A stretch of DNA of 64,000 nt from Deltaproteobacteria bacterium CG11_big_fil_rev_8_21_14_0_20_47_16 (GCA_002796325.1 PCXA01000001.1:186001-250000); one strand, 5' to 3'. Shown: positions 7,776 through 17,260, counted from the first letter of the stretch. The notes: generated by a model not told the origin, from the sequence alone. A program made the numbers and translations.

Positions 7776-8366
7776 CTACTCCTCTAAAAATCGAATCAGA
7801 TAGCTTTGTGTTTGGTGACTTGTTTGAACGTGATTGGAAAGCCACTCTTCATGGGCGGTTGCGCCAATGCGGTTACTTACACCTAAAATAATGTCGCAGG
7901 GAATTTTAAAGCGTTGGCAGATTGCTGCGACAGCAAAGGCCTCCATATTTTCTGCGCAGTTTCCAAGGGTGTTTTGTACGAGGTGTCGTGCGCTTTCGGT
8001 TTTGGTGATGCCTGGACAGGTTATTACGGTAAGGGCATTTTTTGCGTGAGTGGTGAGCTGGATGTCATGCGTCATGATGTTGGGAATAAAACTATCCCCT
8101 TTTAAAATGCTTAAGTCGCTTAGGATAACGCGATTTGCATGAACGACGCTACCAATGGGGAATGCTGTTGTATCAATAACACCGCATGTGCCTGTAAAAA
8201 GAACACGTTTATAGTGATTTTGTGAAAGTAGATTTGAAATGGTAGCAGATGCATTCACAAGTCCAACACCAATCGCAATAATTTCATGATCTGATTTGTA
8301 GTGTTCGCGTAGTGTGTTTGATTCAGAATCAATTGCAGAGGTGATGAGGATTTTTTCTGTGGTCAT
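7776..8366 (-). CDS. mqnB: Futalosine hydrolase
   Basis: A 196-residue nucleoside-phosphorylase-fold enzyme that hydrolyses futalosine to dehypoxanthinyl futalosine and hypoxanthine in the alternative (futalosine) menaquinone pathway. Seen: TGTCGVID (phosphorylase-family glycine loop), FPIGSVVHANRVILSDLSIL, ENMEAFAVA (the MEAFAVA substrate block) and GVSNRIG, all typical of MqnB rather than MTA/SAH nucleosidase. Slightly short for the family but complete. It overlaps the stop of the upstream hydrolase by four bases. Other mqn genes are not in the window. It implies menaquinone as a respiratory quinone. Confidence 0.85.
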   Translation of the reverse strand: MTTEKILITSAIDSESNTLREHYKSDHEIIAIGVGLVNASATISNLLSQNHYKRVLFTGTCGVIDTTAFPIGSVVHANRVILSDLSILKGDSFIPNIMTHDIQLTTHAKNALTVITCPGITKTESARHLVQNTLGNCAENMEAFAVAAICQRFKIPCDIILGVSNRIGATAHEEWLSNHVQTSHQTQSYLIRFLEE

Positions 8367-9211
8367 AAACTAACCGCAGTTGGAACAGCGTAACCTTTGC
8401 TATTCAGTTCGATGGTTGCTGCTGCCATGAGTGGACAGTGCTCGAATGCCAAGATCCACTTGTCCTTGGCGGCACGCGCAAGTACTTCACGCTTTTCCTC
8501 AAGTGTGACCAGTGGGCGCAGATCATATCCCATGACCCATGGGAGCGGTAAATGTACGGATGTGGGAACCAGGTCTGCACAATAGTAGAGCGTTGTTTTT
8601 TGATCGGTAATGCGTAAGGTCTGTAGGCCAGTGGTGTGCCCTTCACATAGTTCCAAATGAATATCTGTAAAAATTTCGGTGACACCGTCTAGTGTGGTGA
8701 GAACGCCTGCCTCTTGTAGTGGTACAAAATTGTGAGGAATGTAGCTTGCGCGATCACGTTCGGTTGGATGTTCTGCCCACTGTAAGTTTGAAATTTGAAC
8801 ATAGTACTTTGCATTGGGAAACGTTGGGATGAGTTTGCCATCGGCGGAGCGTTGTGTGGCACCGCCTGCGTGATCAAAATGAAGGTGTGTTAAAATCACA
8901 TCCGTGATGTCATTGAATGTCAGGCCATGTGCTGCAAGTGACTTTTCAAGTGTAAATCGTGAGTAGTCAACGCGGAACATGGTGTAAAAATTTTCATCCT
9001 CTTTGTGGCCAATGCCCGTATCCACGAGGACGACGCGATCTTTGTTGCGAATCAGTAGGCAGCGCAGGCGCATATCGATTCGATTTTCTGCATCCACTGG
9101 GATTTTGCGAGACCATACCGGCTTGGGAACCACGCCAAACATGGCGCCGCCGTCGAGTGCAAATTCTCCGGTTTCCAGTGCGTCGATTTGGTAGGGCCCA
9201 ATTTGAATCAT
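8363..9211 (-). CDS. Metallo-beta-lactamase-fold hydrolase
   Basis: A 282-residue cytoplasmic protein with the HxHxDH zinc motif (HLHFDHAGG, 109-117), a later His (CEGHTTGLQ), an Asp bridging residue in YYCADLVPT and a final His in AFEHCPLMAA, the complete two-metal set of the MBL superfamily. The overall pattern resembles AiiA/YtnP-like lactonases, but the family is broad and the substrate cannot be named. Good ribosome site (CGGAG) before ATG 9211. First gene of a minus-strand set with mqnB and the CPBP protease, divergent from mraZ. Confidence 0.8.
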   Translation of the reverse strand: MIQIGPYQIDALETGEFALDGGAMFGVVPKPVWSRKIPVDAENRIDMRLRCLLIRNKDRVVLVDTGIGHKEDENFYTMFRVDYSRFTLEKSLAAHGLTFNDITDVILTHLHFDHAGGATQRSADGKLIPTFPNAKYYVQISNLQWAEHPTERDRASYIPHNFVPLQEAGVLTTLDGVTEIFTDIHLELCEGHTTGLQTLRITDQKTTLYYCADLVPTSVHLPLPWVMGYDLRPLVTLEEKREVLARAAKDKWILAFEHCPLMAAATIELNSKGYAVPTAVSL

Positions 9212-9428
9212 AGAATCTCCGTCTGAACGCTCCCATTACAGGGCATTTCTGCCCAGTCGCAAGCGAATTTTAAAAGCGTTTAAAAACAGCAACTTGTAGG
9301 CGCTTGCAAAGCTCTACTTTCACTGTTGGTGCCAGACCCCCAATTTAAAAGCGGAATTTGGATTTCAAAAATGAACCCTAAAATTGGAAAAAATCACGCA
9401 TTTTCAAGCAATTAGAGGCCGAAAGTTC

Positions 9429-9456
9429 TTGACGGTTTGCGCCCCACTCGTCTAAT
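9429..9456 (+). promoter_or_regulatory. Probable promoter of the dcw operon
   Basis: TTGACG (9429-9434) and TCTAAT (9451-9456) are near-consensus sigma-70 -35 and -10 elements, 16 bases apart. They stand upstream of the MraZ boxes and the mraZ ATG at 9521, the arrangement seen at the E. coli mra promoter. Confidence 0.6.
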
Positions 9457-9468
9457 TTGCCCATAAGG

Positions 9469-9483
9469 TGGGAAAAGGTGGGA
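9469..9483 (+). promoter_or_regulatory. MraZ boxes
   Basis: Two direct repeats TGGGA (9469-9473 and 9479-9483) separated by exactly 5 bases. MraZ is known to bind TGGGN direct repeats with 5-base spacers downstream of its own promoter. Only two clear repeats are seen, where E. coli has three. Position just after the -10 supports autorepression of the dcw operon. Confidence 0.7.
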
Positions 9484-9520
9484 TAAACCACTACAAAATT
9501 GTAAGGGGTTGAAAAATAAC

Positions 9521-9964
9521 ATGTTTCGAGGTCGATTTCCATATGCTGTCGATACCAAAGGGCGCCTGTCGATCCCGTCTAAATTTCGGGAGGTGCTGTC
9601 GTCCGACTTTAACGACGAACGCCTTGTGGTCACGAACTTCGATAATTGCCTCTGGGCCTATCCCGTTGGTGAGTGGCTCAAGATCGAAGAGAAGGTCGCC
9701 AGTCTTCCACAATTTCGTGATGAAGTGAAAGCCTTCCAACGATTTTTTATTTCAGCTGCGACGGAATGTCCAATCGATAAGGCAGGACGCGTGTTGTTGC
9801 CACCAACGTTGCGTGACTATGCAGGTATTCAGCGCGATGTGGTGATTGTGGGTATGGTGCGCCGTATTGAAATCTGGTCGGCAGAACGTTGGAAGCCTGT
9901 CTTTGATGATGCGCAAGCGAAGCTATTGAGTTTGGGTGATAAATTAGCTGACCTAGGATTGTAG
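9521..9964 (+). CDS. mraZ: Transcriptional regulator MraZ
   Basis: A 147-residue protein with two AbrB-like SpoVT repeats: MFRGRFPYAVDTKGRLSIPSKFR at the N-terminus and ATECPIDKAGRVLLPPTLRDYAG near the middle, each with the D-x-(K)-GR-(L/V)-x-(I/L)-P signature. It binds TGGGN repeats at its own promoter and tunes the dcw cluster. I chose ATG 9521 over an in-frame TTG at 9509, because family members start MFRG and the AAGGGG ribosome site abuts the TTG with no spacer. One base separates its stop from rsmH. Confidence 0.95.
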   Translation: MFRGRFPYAVDTKGRLSIPSKFREVLSSDFNDERLVVTNFDNCLWAYPVGEWLKIEEKVASLPQFRDEVKAFQRFFISAATECPIDKAGRVLLPPTLRDYAGIQRDVVIVGMVRRIEIWSAERWKPVFDDAQAKLLSLGDKLADLGL

Positions 9965-9965
9965 T

Positions 9966-10868
9966 ATGGCAGATCATGTTCCTGTCATGGCAGCTGAAGT
10001 GGTGGACGCGCTCTGCTGTCACGATGGTGGCTGGTATGTTGATGGCACGTTGGGTTTGGGTGGATATGCCAAGATGATGTTGGAGGCGAGTGCTCCAGGT
10101 GGTGTTGTGGTGGGTTGTGATGTGGATCCTGATGCCATTGCAATTGCAACAGAACGTCTCAAGAGTTTTGGTGATCGCATTAAAATTGTTTGTGGAAGTT
10201 ATGCAACTTTGGATCAGTATTTAAGTGTGTTGGGGCGCGGCGCGGTAGATGGAATCTGTATCGATATTGGTGTTTCAAGTTTGCAGCTCGATACAGAAGA
10301 ACGGGGATTTGGATTTCAACGAGAGGGGCCGCTCGATATGCGAATGGATCCCAAAATTCCCGAAACAGCAGCAGATCTGGTCAATACCGCTGACCAGGAG
10401 GATCTGGCGCGGTGGTTTTGGGAGTATGGGGAAGAGCGATTTTCGCGACGAATTGCATCCACAATTTGTAGTCAAAGGGTTCGCAAGCCGTTTCAAACAA
10501 CACGTGAGTTGGCGGAGTGTATTGTTGGTGCGGTCCCAAGTGTGGCGCGCCGGCAGAGGATCCATCCTGCAACGCGTTCGTTCCAGGCGTTACGAATTGT
10601 AGTAAATGATGAATTGAAAAATTTAGAGCGCTTTTTGGAATTGGCGCCAAAAATGTTGAATGAAAATGGGCATGTTATTGTTGTGAGTTATCACTCGCTT
10701 GAAGATCGACTGGTAAAGCAATCATGGAAACGTTGGGCAGCCACAGGCCACTTTCAAATTTTGACCAAAAGACCTCTGCAGGCCTCGGAAGAGGAGATCG
10801 AGAAGAATCCGCGCGCGCGGAGCGCAAAAATGCGAGTGCTCAAAAGAATTGGGGGTCAAAGTTTATGA
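9966..10868 (+). CDS. rsmH: 16S rRNA m4C1402 methyltransferase
   Basis: A 300-residue SAM-dependent methyltransferase that N4-methylates C1402 of 16S rRNA. Motifs: HVPVMAAEVVDAL start, DGTLGLGGYAKMML (SAM loop), VVGCDVDPDAI, GICIDIGVSSLQLDTEERGF and GPLDMRMDP, then SYHSLEDRLVKQ and a basic tail (NPRARSAKMRVLKR), all characteristic of RsmH/MraW. Typical place as second gene of the dcw cluster; its TGA overlaps the ftsL ATG (ATGA). Confidence 0.96.
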   Translation: MADHVPVMAAEVVDALCCHDGGWYVDGTLGLGGYAKMMLEASAPGGVVVGCDVDPDAIAIATERLKSFGDRIKIVCGSYATLDQYLSVLGRGAVDGICIDIGVSSLQLDTEERGFGFQREGPLDMRMDPKIPETAADLVNTADQEDLARWFWEYGEERFSRRIASTICSQRVRKPFQTTRELAECIVGAVPSVARRQRIHPATRSFQALRIVVNDELKNLERFLELAPKMLNENGHVIVVSYHSLEDRLVKQSWKRWAATGHFQILTKRPLQASEEEIEKNPRARSAKMRVLKRIGGQSL

Positions 10869-11293
10869 TCTCTAAGCGTGCTCAAATGGCATTTACACCT
10901 AAGATGCCTGAAGTAACGTGGGAGTCGCGTCCCAAAGTTGTCATGGGTCAGGGAGTGGCTGCGCGTGGACGTGCGGTGCATAGGCGTTTGTTGGGACGCA
11001 TGAGCTTCTTTGTCTTGGCTGTATTTGTATGCTGTCTGTTTTATGTGTGGTCACGGGTGCAGGTTGTTCAGTTGCGTTACTCAATGAGTGAAATTCAGAA
11101 AAAGGTTAGCAACTACAAAGATGATATTCGGCGATTTGAAACTGAAGTCACACGGCTCAAGTCACCACAACGACTGGAAGTGTTTGCAAAGGATGGGCTG
11201 CACATGGTGCTGCCAACAAGTCAAAATATTGTGATTGTGAAAGAAGGGCCTACTGAGGGGGATCATGGCACAAGCTCAGCCCAGTCTCGCTAA
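10865..11293 (+). CDS. ftsL: Cell division protein FtsL
   Basis: A 142-residue bitopic protein: basic cytoplasmic head, one membrane segment (about residues 48-66, FFVLAVFVCCLFYVWSRV), then a periplasmic coiled coil (EIQKKVSNYKDDIRRFETEVTRLKS) and an RLEVFAKDGLHMVLPT end, the usual FtsL form. It belongs to the FtsQLB divisome subcomplex. The longer upstream frame from 10724 lies wholly within rsmH; ATG 10865 gives the four-base coupling to rsmH. It overlaps ftsI by 29 bases. Confidence 0.85.
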   Translation: MISKRAQMAFTPKMPEVTWESRPKVVMGQGVAARGRAVHRRLLGRMSFFVLAVFVCCLFYVWSRVQVVQLRYSMSEIQKKVSNYKDDIRRFETEVTRLKSPQRLEVFAKDGLHMVLPTSQNIVIVKEGPTEGDHGTSSAQSR

Positions 11294-13289
11294 TCAGTGG
11301 ATGCGGCGCGAAAAGCGGATGCGTGTGCGCTTGGCAATCGTAGCCAGCACGCTTCTGGGGGGATTTGTGTTGGTTATTGGTCGTGGTGTGTACTTACAAG
11401 TGAAGGACAATCACAACTTAGAGTGGGTAGCGTCAAAGCAGTATAGAGCGGTTGTTCCGGTGGCGGCACGTCGTGGAAAAATTTTGGATACCAATGGAAA
11501 AGAATTGGCAGTGAGCATGCCAGTTTCATCGATATATGCCGATGGTCGTTATGTAAAAGATGTGAATGCTGCTGTTAATGCGCTGGTTGGTGCTTTGAGT
11601 TTGGGTGTTGAAGAAGTTCGTGATTTGCGCTCGCAATTGGCTGCACACAAAAAGTTTGTCTGGATTAAACGCAAAGTGGATCCAGAAATTGCATCGCAAA
11701 TAAAGGCAATGAATATTTCGGGGCTACGTTTTGTAGAAGAAAGTAAACGTGTTTACCCTAGTGGGAAATTGGCAAGCACGGTTTTGGGTGCAGTGGGCAT
11801 GGATTCTGAAGGGTTGGCGGGGATTGAGATGGAATACGATAAAGAACTAAAAAGCCAGCATAGTAAGATGTACTACCAACGGGATGCGCGCGGTCGTCTT
11901 ATCTATACGCCAGTAGCATTTAAAGATCAGTCAGATGTGGGTAATGTGGAGCTAACGATTGATAAGACGATTCAGTTTATTACCGAGTCAGCTCTTGATC
12001 GTGCGGTTGTTGACAGTAAGTCCCGTTCGGGTGTGGCAATTGTGATGGATCCCAAAACAGGAGCTATATTGGCAATGGCATCCAGTCCCAATTTCAATCC
12101 CAATGAATATTCCAAATATCCGCTTTCTACTTGGCGCAATCGTGCGCTGTCTGACGCATATGAACCAGGATCGACGTTTAAGGTGCTCACTGTTGCAACT
12201 GCGTTGGATCAGAGTTTGGTGAAGCCAGAGCAGCGGTTTGATTGTATGAATGGCGCCATTGCTATTGGTAATGCAACCATTCATGATCATGATCCATACG
12301 GAATGTTGAGTGTTAAAGATATTATCAAGGTTTCAAGTAATATTGGTGCATATAAGATTGCGCAAGTTATTGGCAGAGAGCGTCTTTATAATTCGTTATA
12401 TAAATTTGGTATTGGTCAAAAAACTGAAATTGACTTTCCGGGTGAGGTGGCTGGATTGATCCATCCCTCAGCGCGATGGTCTCCAGTTGAACTTGCGACA
12501 GTGTCATTTGGCCAGGGTGTTACGGCAACCCCGCTGCAGTTGGCGGTGGCGTTGTCCACTATTGCAAATGGCGGCATGCGCATGAAACCCTACTTGGTAA
12601 AGCGCGTAGAAGATGCCTCTGGACATGAAGTGTTTCGGGCAACTCCAACGGTTGTAGACACAGTTATTAAGCCGGAAACCGCAAGATTGGTTTTAGATAT
12701 TATGAAAAGTGTTGTGGGTCAGGGAGGCACGGCCAAGTTGGCAGCTAGTGATGAATTTAGTGTGGCGGGCAAAACAGGAACAGCGCAGAAGGTAATGGAA
12801 GGCAGTGGACGTTATGCGGCGGGTAAGTTTTTTGCGTCATTTGTAGGTGTTGCACCCGTTGAAGATCCTCGTGTTACAATTTTTGTCGGTCTTGATGAGC
12901 CGCAAAATGGTCACTTTGGTGGACAACTTGCGGGTCCCGTCTTTCTAAAAATCGCGGAGTCTTCGCTCCACTATATGGCGGTTCCTGGGAAATCAACTTC
13001 AGTGGTAATGAAAACCGCAGAGCCAAGTGAATCTAAAAAAATTGCATTGAAAAAAGAAGCGCTCACAGGGGTTGCGATTAGGCCATTTAAAGTTGAAGGG
13101 CGAGTTTCAGAACTACTTCTGCCGGATATGACCGGATGGCCTGTAAGGCGTGTTGTGGCAATGTTGCGTGGTGTTGAGGCGCATGCAGAATTGGAAGGCG
13201 CGGGTCGCGCTGTGGCACAAGTGCCAATGGCTGGGACAATTATTAAGCCAGGTGAAAAAGTAACTGTTCGTTTTGCATTGCCGAATTAA
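11265..13289 (+). CDS. ftsI: Septal peptidoglycan transpeptidase FtsI (PBP3) with PASTA domain
   Basis: A 674-residue class B penicillin-binding protein. One N-terminal membrane anchor (about 22-45), the PBP dimerisation domain (RRGKILDTNGKELA...), and a transpeptidase domain with STFK (303-306), SSN (357-359) and KTGTA (503-507). The end (about 610-674, LLLPDMTGWPVRRVVAMLRG... GTIIKPGEKVTVRFA) is a PASTA domain, absent from E. coli FtsI but common in delta-type proteobacteria and Gram-positives. It cross-links septal wall with FtsW. GAGGGGGATC precedes the ATG. No missing key residue. Confidence 0.96.
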   Translation: MAQAQPSLANQWMRREKRMRVRLAIVASTLLGGFVLVIGRGVYLQVKDNHNLEWVASKQYRAVVPVAARRGKILDTNGKELAVSMPVSSIYADGRYVKDVNAAVNALVGALSLGVEEVRDLRSQLAAHKKFVWIKRKVDPEIASQIKAMNISGLRFVEESKRVYPSGKLASTVLGAVGMDSEGLAGIEMEYDKELKSQHSKMYYQRDARGRLIYTPVAFKDQSDVGNVELTIDKTIQFITESALDRAVVDSKSRSGVAIVMDPKTGAILAMASSPNFNPNEYSKYPLSTWRNRALSDAYEPGSTFKVLTVATALDQSLVKPEQRFDCMNGAIAIGNATIHDHDPYGMLSVKDIIKVSSNIGAYKIAQVIGRERLYNSLYKFGIGQKTEIDFPGEVAGLIHPSARWSPVELATVSFGQGVTATPLQLAVALSTIANGGMRMKPYLVKRVEDASGHEVFRATPTVVDTVIKPETARLVLDIMKSVVGQGGTAKLAASDEFSVAGKTGTAQKVMEGSGRYAAGKFFASFVGVAPVEDPRVTIFVGLDEPQNGHFGGQLAGPVFLKIAESSLHYMAVPGKSTSVVMKTAEPSESKKIALKKEALTGVAIRPFKVEGRVSELLLPDMTGWPVRRVVAMLRGVEAHAELEGAGRAVAQVPMAGTIIKPGEKVTVRFALPN

Positions 13290-13308
13290 TTTTGGAGATG
13301 GGGGAGAC

Positions 13309-14778
13309 ATGCCGTTTACTGATTTACAAGATGGGCTAGTTGGGGCGCCAGAAATTACAGATATTGCCTACAATTCAGCACGCGTAAAGCCAGGCTGTTG
13401 CTTTGTGGCTATTTCAGGTCTTGCCCGTGATGGGCATGATTTTGTGCCCATGGCAATTCATGGTGGCGCAAAGGTTGTAGTCACCCAGCATCCTGTCGAT
13501 GTTCCTGAATCTGTACTCAATGTGGTTGTAGAAGACAGTCGCGATGCGCTCGCGCGATTGTCGGATCAGTATTTTGCACATCCATCACGCGAAATGATGA
13601 TGGTCGGTGTGACGGGTACCAATGGAAAAACAACCATTACCTATTTAATGGAAGCAGTGTGGCGTGCTTTTGGCAAAAAGCCGGGTGTTATTGGAACGGT
13701 GAATGCGCGATTTGCAGGAAAGACGGAAGAAGTTTCACATACCACACCAGAATCGTACGAATTGCAGCGACTACTGCGACATATGCGCAACAATGCAGTG
13801 GATAGTGCGATTATGGAAGTCTCCTCACATGCGCTTGCGCAGTCACGTGTTGTAGGCTGTGATTTTGATGGGGCTATCTTTACAAATTTGACTCAAGATC
13901 ACCTCGATTATCATCGCGATATGGAAGAATATTTCCGTGCCAAAGCGCGGCTCTTTAGAGAACGCTTGGTGGTGTCAGATAAACGTCGCGTATGGGGTGT
14001 AGTAAATATTGATGATCCCTATGGCAAACGTCTGACAGAAGGGCTTGGTTACATTTGCTACCGTTACAGTCTTGAAAAACCCTGTGAAATTTATCCCAAG
14101 CAAATGCTCGTGACAACTGAAGGAATCATAATGGAAGTTATGACGCCCAAGGGGAATGTGCGCATTCATTCAAAGCTGCGTGGTCACTTTAATGTCTCGA
14201 ATATTTTGGCTGTCGTTGGAGCGGCGCAGTTACAAGGTATCCCTCTGGATGTGATTAAGGTGGGAATTGAGTCGCTACCTGTTGTGCCAGGGCGCTTGGA
14301 GCCAGTTGCGGTGCCAGGTGGTCCAGCTGTTTTTGTAGATTATGCCCATACGCCCGATGCTCTGATGCATGTGACTCGTGCGCTCAAGAATGTGTGTAAG
14401 GGTAAGTTGATTACGGTGTTCGGTTGTGGTGGCGATCGGGATCGTGCCAAGCGTCCACAGATGGGTGAAATTGCAGCGAGCAATAGTGATTTTGTAGTGG
14501 TGACTTCTGACAATCCAAGAACTGAAGACCCGATGGATATTATTCATCAGATTATGGAAGGTGTTGGGCGCAGCCATCATGCAATGTCGCATCGTGTAGA
14601 TCCAGATCGTCGTCAGGCCATTTATCAGGCGTTGGGAATGGCATCATCGAATGACATTGTTTTGATCGCTGGTAAGGGGCACGAAGATTATCAGGTCATT
14701 GGTAAGACCAAGCACCACTTTGACGATCGTGAAGTGGTTAACGAATACTACGAAAAGAAAAAAATAAAGGGCGCATAG
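13309..14778 (+). CDS. murE: UDP-MurNAc-L-Ala-D-Glu:meso-diaminopimelate ligase
   Basis: A 489-residue Mur ligase that adds the third residue of the stem peptide. ATP loop GTNGKTT (103-109) and the DNPR motif (401-404) are seen; DNPR marks meso-diaminopimelate as the substrate rather than lysine. Start: ATG 13309 with GGGGGAG 5 bases upstream; the longer frame from TTG 13273 would run back into ftsI. Followed by murF after two bases. Confidence 0.95.
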   Translation: MPFTDLQDGLVGAPEITDIAYNSARVKPGCCFVAISGLARDGHDFVPMAIHGGAKVVVTQHPVDVPESVLNVVVEDSRDALARLSDQYFAHPSREMMMVGVTGTNGKTTITYLMEAVWRAFGKKPGVIGTVNARFAGKTEEVSHTTPESYELQRLLRHMRNNAVDSAIMEVSSHALAQSRVVGCDFDGAIFTNLTQDHLDYHRDMEEYFRAKARLFRERLVVSDKRRVWGVVNIDDPYGKRLTEGLGYICYRYSLEKPCEIYPKQMLVTTEGIIMEVMTPKGNVRIHSKLRGHFNVSNILAVVGAAQLQGIPLDVIKVGIESLPVVPGRLEPVAVPGGPAVFVDYAHTPDALMHVTRALKNVCKGKLITVFGCGGDRDRAKRPQMGEIAASNSDFVVVTSDNPRTEDPMDIIHQIMEGVGRSHHAMSHRVDPDRRQAIYQALGMASSNDIVLIAGKGHEDYQVIGKTKHHFDDREVVNEYYEKKKIKGA

Positions 14779-14780
14779 GT

Positions 14781-16184
14781 ATGTTGATGGTTGAGGCAAC
14801 TCAAATTGCTGACATTGTAGGGGGGCGCTTGGTGGCTAAGGGTGTTGTTAACACTATTGAAGGTGTTTCAACAGACACGCGAACGCTTGCAGATGTTTCT
14901 AAGGCCCCACTCTTTGTGGCGATCAAAGGACCTCACTTTGATGCGCACGAACTGCTTGGAAAGGCCGTTGAATGTGGTGCGAAGGCAGTTCTTATTGAGA
15001 GTGATGCCGCTATTCCCAGTGATTGTTGGGGGATTCGCGTGGATTCCAGCGTTGATGCTCTTGGAAAATTGGCAGCATGGTGGCGCCAACAATTTTCGCA
15101 GGTTCCCGTTGTGGGTATCACTGGAAGTAATGGAAAATCGACGACCAAACAGATGGTTGTGGGGGCGCTGCAAAGTCTTGGCGCAATTTTGGCAACAGAT
15201 GGCAATTTTAATAATCTTATTGGATTGCCGCTAACGGTGTTCCGTTGGGGAGCGGAACACCGAGCGGCAGTTTTAGAAATGGGAATGAGTGCGGCGGGTG
15301 AAATTCAACAACTCACCGAAATAGCAAACCCAGATGTTGGCATTATTACGAATGTAACAGCGGCCCACTTGGATTTGTTGCGCACTGTTGATCAGGTGGC
15401 TCTTGCGAAGGGCGAGTTATTTAAGACGATGCGCACGGATGGCACTGTGATTGTCAATGCTGAAGATCCCTGGGTGAACAAGTTGGGAAATGCCTATCCG
15501 GGTCGTAAGATTAGATATGGAATGCAGGATAATTGTGACATTCGGTTTGGCCATATGACTTCCAATGGACTGGAATCATTGGATTTGGTGTTTAGTGTTT
15601 TTGGAAAAAATGTAGAGCTACAGCTGCCTGTTCCGGGTTTTCATAATGTAATGAATGCAATGGCGGCAACGGGTGCTGCAGTGGCCTTGGGTGTTCCTGT
15701 TGAAAAGGCACTCAGTGGAATTTCATCATTTACTCCAATGAAGATGCGTATGGAGCGCTTGCAGTTGGCCAGTGGTGTGCAGGTTATTAATGATTGTTAC
15801 AACGCAAATCCCGTTTCGATGGCAGCGGCGCTTCATACAGTTAGTGCCGCAAAGCGTGCAGGGCGGTTCGTTGCTGTTTTGGGGAGTATGCGTGAGTTGG
15901 GACCTGATTCATCTACAAAGCACAAAGAAGTTGGACGAGATGCACAGGTGAATCATGTGGATGTATTATTTACATTTGGCGAACATGCAGCTGAATTGGC
16001 TGAGGGTGCTTGTAGTGCAGGCATGAGTCTAGAGCATGTTTTTCAAACAGAGGACATGGAGATGCTCAAAAAGAAGGTGCTGTCAGTTGTAAAGGCGGGA
16101 GACGTGGTGTTGGTAAAAGGATCGCGCGGTATGAAAATGGAACGTCTGATTGATCATCTCAAATCAGAGATGGGAGTGGATTAA
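14781..16184 (+). CDS. murF: UDP-MurNAc-tripeptide:D-Ala-D-Ala ligase
   Basis: A 467-residue Mur ligase completing the UDP-MurNAc-pentapeptide. It has the N-terminal murein-precursor domain, the ATP loop GITGSNGKSTTK, the EMGMSAAGEI block, the ITNVTAAHLD segment and the INDCYNANP loop typical of MurF. Normal length. Two possible starts 6 bases apart (ATG 14781 and 14787). Its TAA overlaps the mraY ATG by one base. Confidence 0.95.
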   Translation: MLMVEATQIADIVGGRLVAKGVVNTIEGVSTDTRTLADVSKAPLFVAIKGPHFDAHELLGKAVECGAKAVLIESDAAIPSDCWGIRVDSSVDALGKLAAWWRQQFSQVPVVGITGSNGKSTTKQMVVGALQSLGAILATDGNFNNLIGLPLTVFRWGAEHRAAVLEMGMSAAGEIQQLTEIANPDVGIITNVTAAHLDLLRTVDQVALAKGELFKTMRTDGTVIVNAEDPWVNKLGNAYPGRKIRYGMQDNCDIRFGHMTSNGLESLDLVFSVFGKNVELQLPVPGFHNVMNAMAATGAAVALGVPVEKALSGISSFTPMKMRMERLQLASGVQVINDCYNANPVSMAAALHTVSAAKRAGRFVAVLGSMRELGPDSSTKHKEVGRDAQVNHVDVLFTFGEHAAELAEGACSAGMSLEHVFQTEDMEMLKKKVLSVVKAGDVVLVKGSRGMKMERLIDHLKSEMGVD

Positions 16185-17260
16185 TGCTGTACTATTATCT
16201 CTATCCCCTGCGGGACACATTTATTGGGTTCAACGTCTTCCGGTATATTACATTCCGGACTTTTGGTGCGCTTCTGACATCCATGGTCATCTATTTTATT
16301 TTTGGTCGGTTCTTTATTAACTATCTTCGCAAGCTGCAGTTCATGCAATCCATTCGTAATGATGGACCTGCTACACATTTACAAAAGGGTGGAACGCCAA
16401 CCATGGGGGGCGTTTTGATGTGGTTGGGTGTTTTGGTGTCTGTGGGATTGTGGGGTGAGTGGAATATCTATGTTGCGCTCGTCATTGGGATTGGTTTTGC
16501 CTACGCGATGATTGGGTTCTTGGATGATTACCGTAAGGTCATCTTGCGTGATCCCAATGGTTTGGCTTCACGTTACAAGTTCTTGCTACAGATGGCGGGC
16601 GCTATAATTCCAATGATCATTTTGTTTGATGGTATTGGCTTTGATACGCATTTGATTGTTCCATTTCTAAAGACAGTAACGCCTGATCTGGGAGTGGTTG
16701 GCTATATCGTGTTTTCAGTTTTGGTCATTGTGGGTGCATCCAATGCAGTGAATCTTACCGACGGCTTGGATGGCCTGGTAGCTGTGCCATCGATTGTCTC
16801 CTTTTCGACTTATGCTATCTTTGCCTATGTCGTGGGTAATGCGGTGATTGCCAACTATCTTCAACTTCAATTTATTCCAGGCGTAGGTGAACTGGCAGTG
16901 ATTTGCGGCGCCATTATTGGTGGGTGCATTGGCTTTTTATGGTTCAATGCCCATCCCGCTGAAATTTTTATGGGTGATGTGGGTGCGCTTCCGTTGGGTG
17001 GCGTTCTGGGTGCCATTGCCGTTTTGACCAAACAAGAAATCCTTTTGCTTTTGGTTGGCGGTATCTTTGTTCTCGAAACAGTTTCGGTCATTGTGCAGGT
17101 CATCTCATTCAAGCTGACGGGTAAGCGCGTATTTCGTATGGCGCCGATTCATCATCATTTTGAATTGAAGGGTTGGAAAGAGTCTAAGGTGATTGTGCGC
17201 TTTTGGATCATTGCCATGATTTTAGCAATCTTGAGTTTGGGGACATTGAAACTACGATGA
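16184..17260 (+). CDS. mraY: Phospho-MurNAc-pentapeptide transferase
   Basis: A 358-residue polytopic enzyme (about ten membrane segments) that makes lipid I on undecaprenyl phosphate. Signature residues: KGGTPTMGG, FLDDYRKV (the DDY pair), SNAVNLTDGLDGL, the FMGDVGALPLGG loop and MAPIHHHFELKGW near the end, all standard for MraY. Length normal. TGA overlaps the murD ATG (ATGA at 17257-17260). Confidence 0.97.
   Translation: MLYYYLYPLRDTFIGFNVFRYITFRTFGALLTSMVIYFIFGRFFINYLRKLQFMQSIRNDGPATHLQKGGTPTMGGVLMWLGVLVSVGLWGEWNIYVALVIGIGFAYAMIGFLDDYRKVILRDPNGLASRYKFLLQMAGAIIPMIILFDGIGFDTHLIVPFLKTVTPDLGVVGYIVFSVLVIVGASNAVNLTDGLDGLVAVPSIVSFSTYAIFAYVVGNAVIANYLQLQFIPGVGELAVICGAIIGGCIGFLWFNAHPAEIFMGDVGALPLGGVLGAIAVLTKQEILLLLVGGIFVLETVSVIVQVISFKLTGKRVFRMAPIHHHFELKGWKESKVIVRFWIIAMILAILSLGTLKLR

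Larger units (their letters stand above)
9212..9520. other. Divergent intergenic region between hydrolase and dcw operon
   Basis: About 300 bases, AT-rich, with the dcw promoter and MraZ boxes in its right third (listed separately). The left part carries repeated A/T runs (TTTTAAAAGCG, TTTAAAAACAG, AATTTAAAAGCGG) that could be an UP-like or bent region. No gene or RNA recognised in it. Confidence 0.5.
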
